This document shows positions 61,401 to 64,000 of a stretch of DNA of 64,000 bases, piece after piece. The notes below the pieces were generated by a model that saw nothing but the letters and a program-made list of their open reading frames with translations, did no database searches and was not told where the DNA came from. The position numbers and the translations under genes are program-made. Each line of letters begins with the position of its first letter. The stretch's first letter is position 1. Where the stretch lies: contig ONDP01000022.1 of the NCBI GenBank assembly GCA_900316645.1, forward strand, positions 26,002 to 90,001, read 5' to 3'. The stretch is from an uncultured Prevotellaceae bacterium (GTDB lineage: Bacteria; Bacteroidota; Bacteroidia; Bacteroidales; Bacteroidaceae).

Positions 61401-63075
61401 CATTATTGCCTGCCACCTGGGCATGCATGCGACCGTTCTTGATATCTGCCAATGCCGTCATTCCCGTCAGATGATAGCGTCCAAACTGCAATTGCTGTAT
61501 CTTGGCATCGACCTGCAGCATCGTACGGGGGGAAAAGAAATCGGTGCCCTGCCCTTTCGCTACAATATCAGCAGAAATGGTATAGATGGAATCTTTGGGC
61601 ATAAAATGATGCACATTTAAATCCCGAATCTTGGCATCTATATCATAGCGCATAGCATCTGCATTGAAAGTGCCTTTGGCCTTCACCATGCCCTTTCCCT
61701 CGTGCATCACGATATCACCACTATACTGCGAACCGTCTGCACGCACAAGTCCTTCGGCTGTGATACCACGGGGAATGTGGATATCCTGGGGAAGCATACT
61801 ACTCAGGAAACTCAAGTCTTCTGTACGAGCCTTGAAATCTACTTTGGCACGCAGGCGCTTCGGATCGGTAAGATTGGCTGCGAAACCTGTTGCTGTGGCA
61901 TGGAAGGCGGTAGGCAACGAGACGTCGAGCCCGTCGAATTCCATATAATCCATATTGCCATTCACCGAGCCCTTGACACTCAACGGATAGTTGGGCCAGC
62001 GCTGCTGTAACGACTGAGGCATTCCGCCTAGAAACCGCATCAGGTCTTGCTTACCCAACTGGGCATTCATCCGCATACGCATCTTGCCCGGAGCTATCTT
62101 GTCCGTCAGAGAAAGGGGAAAATCGAGTTCGAGGTCTATATCGGAATCGGGAGTTTTCAACTGCATTTTGGGTAATCGTATCTTGCCGTTTTCCATGGCA
62201 ACTGCTCCTGTGAGGTCGGTCACTTGCAAACCACTCTTCTCTTTCAACTGGGTGGAGCGCACTGTCAAGCGAAGCGTCGGATCGTGATAGTAAATGGAAT
62301 CGACAGCAAGATTGACATGGGTTAAATCGATGTGATTGTAATCCAATCCTTCTATACGAGGCATGTAGTTTTGGTCATACTGCAGGGTGCCATTAGTCCA
62401 TTCTACCGACGCTATCCGATATGTCTGGCTTTCAAGGTCAATATCTCCTGTTTTGGCGCAAAGGCTTCCAAAGCGGGCTTTCACACTCATCGTGTCGCCT
62501 GGCATGTGGAATGCGACATCGGAATGAAGGATGGTCAGACTGTCGGCATATATCTTCCATTTATTCTCCGAACTGGTGGTGTCTTCCGGCACACTGTCAT
62601 TCATGACAACATCCACCCTCGCCTCTTCCAAACAGGCTCCATTCACTTCTATCGTCTGTTTGTCAAGGTCTATACCTTTACTCGACAATGCCAATTTCTT
62701 AAAGGCTCCCTTCACTCGAGCTGCTGATACAAACTGTGCGGTATTGAACTTGGCATTATCCACTTCCAGCGTATTGATAATCACATTGTTACCAAAGAGG
62801 GGAAGCAACTGGACGTCAACCACCATACGCTCCACATCGGCAATGGTATCGGGCTGTTGAATCATCCGAAAACCGTCTATGCCTAAGTCAAGTGGGAAAG
62901 AGAGATCTACATGGTCAACCGTAATCTGCATTCCGGTTTTATCCGATGCAATTGCTGCAACCTTATCTACCGCCCAGTTCTGTACAGGAGGTAAATAAAG
63001 CAGTATCGTCAGTATCAGGAACAGTAGAATAGGACTCAATAATACGCCCAATATCCACCAGAATGCTTTCTTCAT
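58450..63075 (-). CDS. tamB: TamB-type translocation and assembly protein
   Basis: 1541 aa. N-terminal membrane anchor (FWWILGVLLSPILLFLILTILLYLPPVQNW), an AsmA-like start (QITVDHVDLSFPLDLGIDGF), a long beta-rich periplasmic region, and a C-terminal DUF490 domain (TTGMYLADGNTSAFSMNSALSSFLNSEINHITGNAL ... YKF-type ending). TamB bridges inner and outer membrane, probably as a lipid-conducting groove. First gene of the tamB-tamL-DUF3667 set. Confidence 0.92.
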   Translation of the reverse strand: MKKAFWWILGVLLSPILLFLILTILLYLPPVQNWAVDKVAAIASDKTGMQITVDHVDLSFPLDLGIDGFRMIQQPDTIADVERMVVDVQLLPLFGNNVIINTLEVDNAKFNTAQFVSAARVKGAFKKLALSSKGIDLDKQTIEVNGACLEEARVDVVMNDSVPEDTTSSENKWKIYADSLTILHSDVAFHMPGDTMSVKARFGSLCAKTGDIDLESQTYRIASVEWTNGTLQYDQNYMPRIEGLDYNHIDLTHVNLAVDSIYYHDPTLRLTVRSTQLKEKSGLQVTDLTGAVAMENGKIRLPKMQLKTPDSDIDLELDFPLSLTDKIAPGKMRMRMNAQLGKQDLMRFLGGMPQSLQQRWPNYPLSVKGSVNGNMDYMEFDGLDVSLPTAFHATATGFAANLTDPKRLRAKVDFKARTEDLSFLSSMLPQDIHIPRGITAEGLVRADGSQYSGDIVMHEGKGMVKAKGTFNADAMRYDIDAKIRDLNVHHFMPKDSIYTISADIVAKGQGTDFFSPRTMLQVDAKIQQLQFGRYHLTGMTALADIKNGRMHAQVAGNNELLDGTLAMDALMSKNKFVGTITADMSQLDLYRLHLVDKPLTLALCGHVDVSSDLKKTHYASGFFSDFTIRDSAKTYRPEDLGLLINLRADTTYARIQSGDFIVKLDASGHYEQLLKQLTVLSDSAMAQYEKKIIDQPALRRLLPTMKLHVESKKDNPIATLLKSGHNIDFKDFLLDMNTSVTTGVNGSGYVHSLVVDGTRLDTINFRLTQRDKHLSFGGQVRNNKRNPQFVFNALFDGILQERGATMGVRYYDSADKLGARIGAQAEMVDSGIHIHLVPDRPTLGYKEFALNKDNFIFFGANHKVKAKIDLIADDRTGVKIYSEDSDPTAQQDITISINRFNLGEITSVLPYVPRMTGILDGDYHVVQDAGGHISVVSDMAVQNMTYEKNPLGNVSTELVYLQKENDAHAVEARLLRDDVEVGLLSGTYYNQGGGSLDAKLQLTRFPLSLVNGFVPDQIVGLEGYGEGELTIKGALKTPQVDGEIYLDSSYLVSVPYGMRMRFDNDPVRIVGSNLLFENFSLYSYNENPLTLHGSINFSNLDKILVDLRMRARDYQVISEKENPNSIAYGKAFVDIFGRIQGTLDNLNMRGRLNVLGSTDMSYVLRDTPLSTDNHLEELVKFTDFSDTAQVVVERPQLTGFSMDMTVEVSKGAHIMAYLNADHSNYIDLLGGGTLRLQYTPADNLQLRGRYTLSNGEMKYSLPAIPLKTFTIRDGSNIEFTGDPYNPTLNITATERTRAAVANSSGAGRSVEFECGVVITKTLKNMGVTFTLDAPEDMQMHSELQAMGVEQRGKLAVTMLTTGMYLADGNTSAFSMNSALSSFLNSEINHITGNALRTLDLSFGMDNSTDATGAMHTDYSFKFAKRFMNNRLKIAVGGKVSSGAELQQRNNSFFDNVSLEYRLDQTANKFITLYYQNNSYDWLDGYTQKYGAGFTWRRSLQHFWDIFRFKDSTPQRRPTTPDHQRATATPADSLKTESNEKK

Positions 63076-63132
63076 GAGCTGTCACTTTGCTAAATCTTCT
63101 GCAAAGTAAGTAAAAATATCGGAAATACGAAA

Positions 63133-63810
63133 CTATTTCTCAAGAAATTTGATGTTTTGCCATATATTATCGACTGGTAGAGGCGACTCTACTACGATAT
63201 GTTCTTTCGAGACAGGATGGATAAAATCTATACGATGAGAAAGCAGCGAAATACTACCATCAGCATTACTGCGCTTAGAACCATACTTCAAATCGCCCTT
63301 GATGGGACAACCCATTGCCGAAAGCTGACAACGTATCTGGTGATGCCTTCCTGTTAACAAATTGATTTCCAATAAGAAATAACGTTCCGACTGGCCTATC
63401 AGCCGATACTTCAAAATGGCTTTCTTTGAACCTGGTACCTCACGTGGATAAGCATAGGATTTGTTCTGCTTTTCATTTCTCGTCAACCAATGCTCAAGTG
63501 TTCCCTCAGGTAATGCTGGCTGATTCTGCACCAATGCCCAATAGGTTTTATGCACCTCGCCTTTTCGGAACATATCATTTAATCTGGATAATGCCTTAGA
63601 AGTACGCGCAAAAACTACCAAACCACTGACTGGACGGTCTAAACGATGAACAACACCAAGAAACACAGCACCAGGCTTGGCATACTTCTCCTTGATATAT
63701 GCCTTCACCGTTTCAGCAAGTGGGGTATCGCCAGTTTTGTCACCTTGCACAATCTCTCCACTCTCCTTATATACTATAATAATATGATTATCCTCGTAAA
63801 CTACTTGCAT
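63133..63810 (-). CDS. RluA-family pseudouridine synthase
   Basis: 225 aa, without an S4 domain. Catalytic Asp in VHRLDRPVSGLVVFARTSKA and the family stretch INLLTGRHHQIRCQLSAMGCPIKGDLKYG. It isomerises uridine in rRNA or tRNA; the target is not evident. It has its own promoter next to the rRNA terminator. Confidence 0.9.
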   Translation of the reverse strand: MQVVYEDNHIIIVYKESGEIVQGDKTGDTPLAETVKAYIKEKYAKPGAVFLGVVHRLDRPVSGLVVFARTSKALSRLNDMFRKGEVHKTYWALVQNQPALPEGTLEHWLTRNEKQNKSYAYPREVPGSKKAILKYRLIGQSERYFLLEINLLTGRHHQIRCQLSAMGCPIKGDLKYGSKRSNADGSISLLSHRIDFIHPVSKEHIVVESPLPVDNIWQNIKFLEK

Positions 63811-63818
63811 AACAAATG

Positions 63819-63849
63819 CAAAGGTAATGACTTTATTTCAAAAAACAAA
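63819..63849 (-). promoter_or_regulatory. Promoter of the pseudouridine synthase gene
   Basis: Minus-strand TTTG (63846-63849), exactly 19 bases, TACCTTTG (63819-63826). The upstream element overlaps the rRNA terminator tail. Confidence 0.75.
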
Positions 63850-63885
63850 GAAACCCAGCTATCTTTTCGATAACAGGGCTTCTTT
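63845..63885 (-). terminator. Terminator of the rRNA operon
   Basis: On the minus strand AGAAGCCCTGTTATC pairs with GATAGCTGGGTTTCT around a GAAAA-type loop, followed by a T-rich tail. Confidence 0.8.
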
Positions 63886-63891
63886 TAAAAA

Positions 63892-64000
<109 letters not shown>

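Overview
The window looks like chromosomal DNA of a Bacteroidota bacterium, most likely a member of the Prevotellaceae. Reasons: many promoters of the Bacteroidota type (TTTG, about 19 bases, TAnnTTTG), no Shine-Dalgarno sites, a SusC/SusD pair, TonB-dependent receptors, the RprX/RprY pair, a TamL/TamB pair, DUF4251 and DUF3667 proteins, and moderate GC content. The species assignment is inference.

Layout. 1-8.1 kb: a cut-off secreted C10 cysteine peptidase, clpC, gdhA and rprXY. 8.2-23.0 kb (all minus strand): a TonB-dependent receptor preceded by a 20-codon remnant of a flavoprotein gene. Upstream of it lies one tightly packed operon: four-zinc-ribbon protein, membrane-anchored Ser/Thr kinase, four-module AAA+ protein, FHA protein, PP2C phosphatase, metA, U32 (RlhA-like) protein and a zinc-ribbon lipoprotein. 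23.1-29.5 kb: M13 peptidase, ABC-F ATPase and tex.

29.5-51.2 kb appears to be a sulfur regulon of four transcription units. (1) An orphan NarL-type regulator with two PLP enzymes of sulfur amino acid metabolism. (2) cysK, DsrE-like, tusA, a family 2 encapsulin shell with an inserted cNMP-binding domain, a cysteine desulfurase with an N-terminal extension, a ThiS-like sulfur carrier, an E1-like activator and a JAMM protease. (3) A short Met/Cys-rich leader ORF followed by a binding protein, SusC/SusD, two exported URO-D-fold proteins with a zinc methyltransferase signature, a YtkA-like lipoprotein and a second TonB receptor. (4) A cation symporter of the dicarboxylate/amino-acid family. Units 1-3 share the same promoter layout: a 16-bp palindrome built as 7-2-7 (TACCAAA-CG-TTTGGTA type), then ATTGTG 38-39 bp later, then TACCTTTG 24 bp after that. 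Unit 4 has a related palindrome next to its -33 region. The 7-2-7 form is what NarL-family regulators bind, so the regulator of unit 1 is the obvious candidate.

51.2-64 kb: an LD-carboxypeptidase, an in-frame fusion of ribosomal proteins L35 and L20, infC, a DUF4251 lipoprotein, a MntA/HepT toxin-antitoxin pair, a 22-bp-period repeat array, a DUF3667 protein, tamL/tamB, an RluA-type pseudouridine synthase, and the end of an rRNA operon (5S, minus strand).

The most noteworthy items are the encapsulin sulfur operon with its shared operators, the Met/Cys leader ORF, the kinase/AAA+/FHA/PP2C operon, the exported methyltransferase-like proteins, and the L35-L20 fusion. No database search was possible. 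Family names come from motif recognition, and promoter and terminator calls are by eye.
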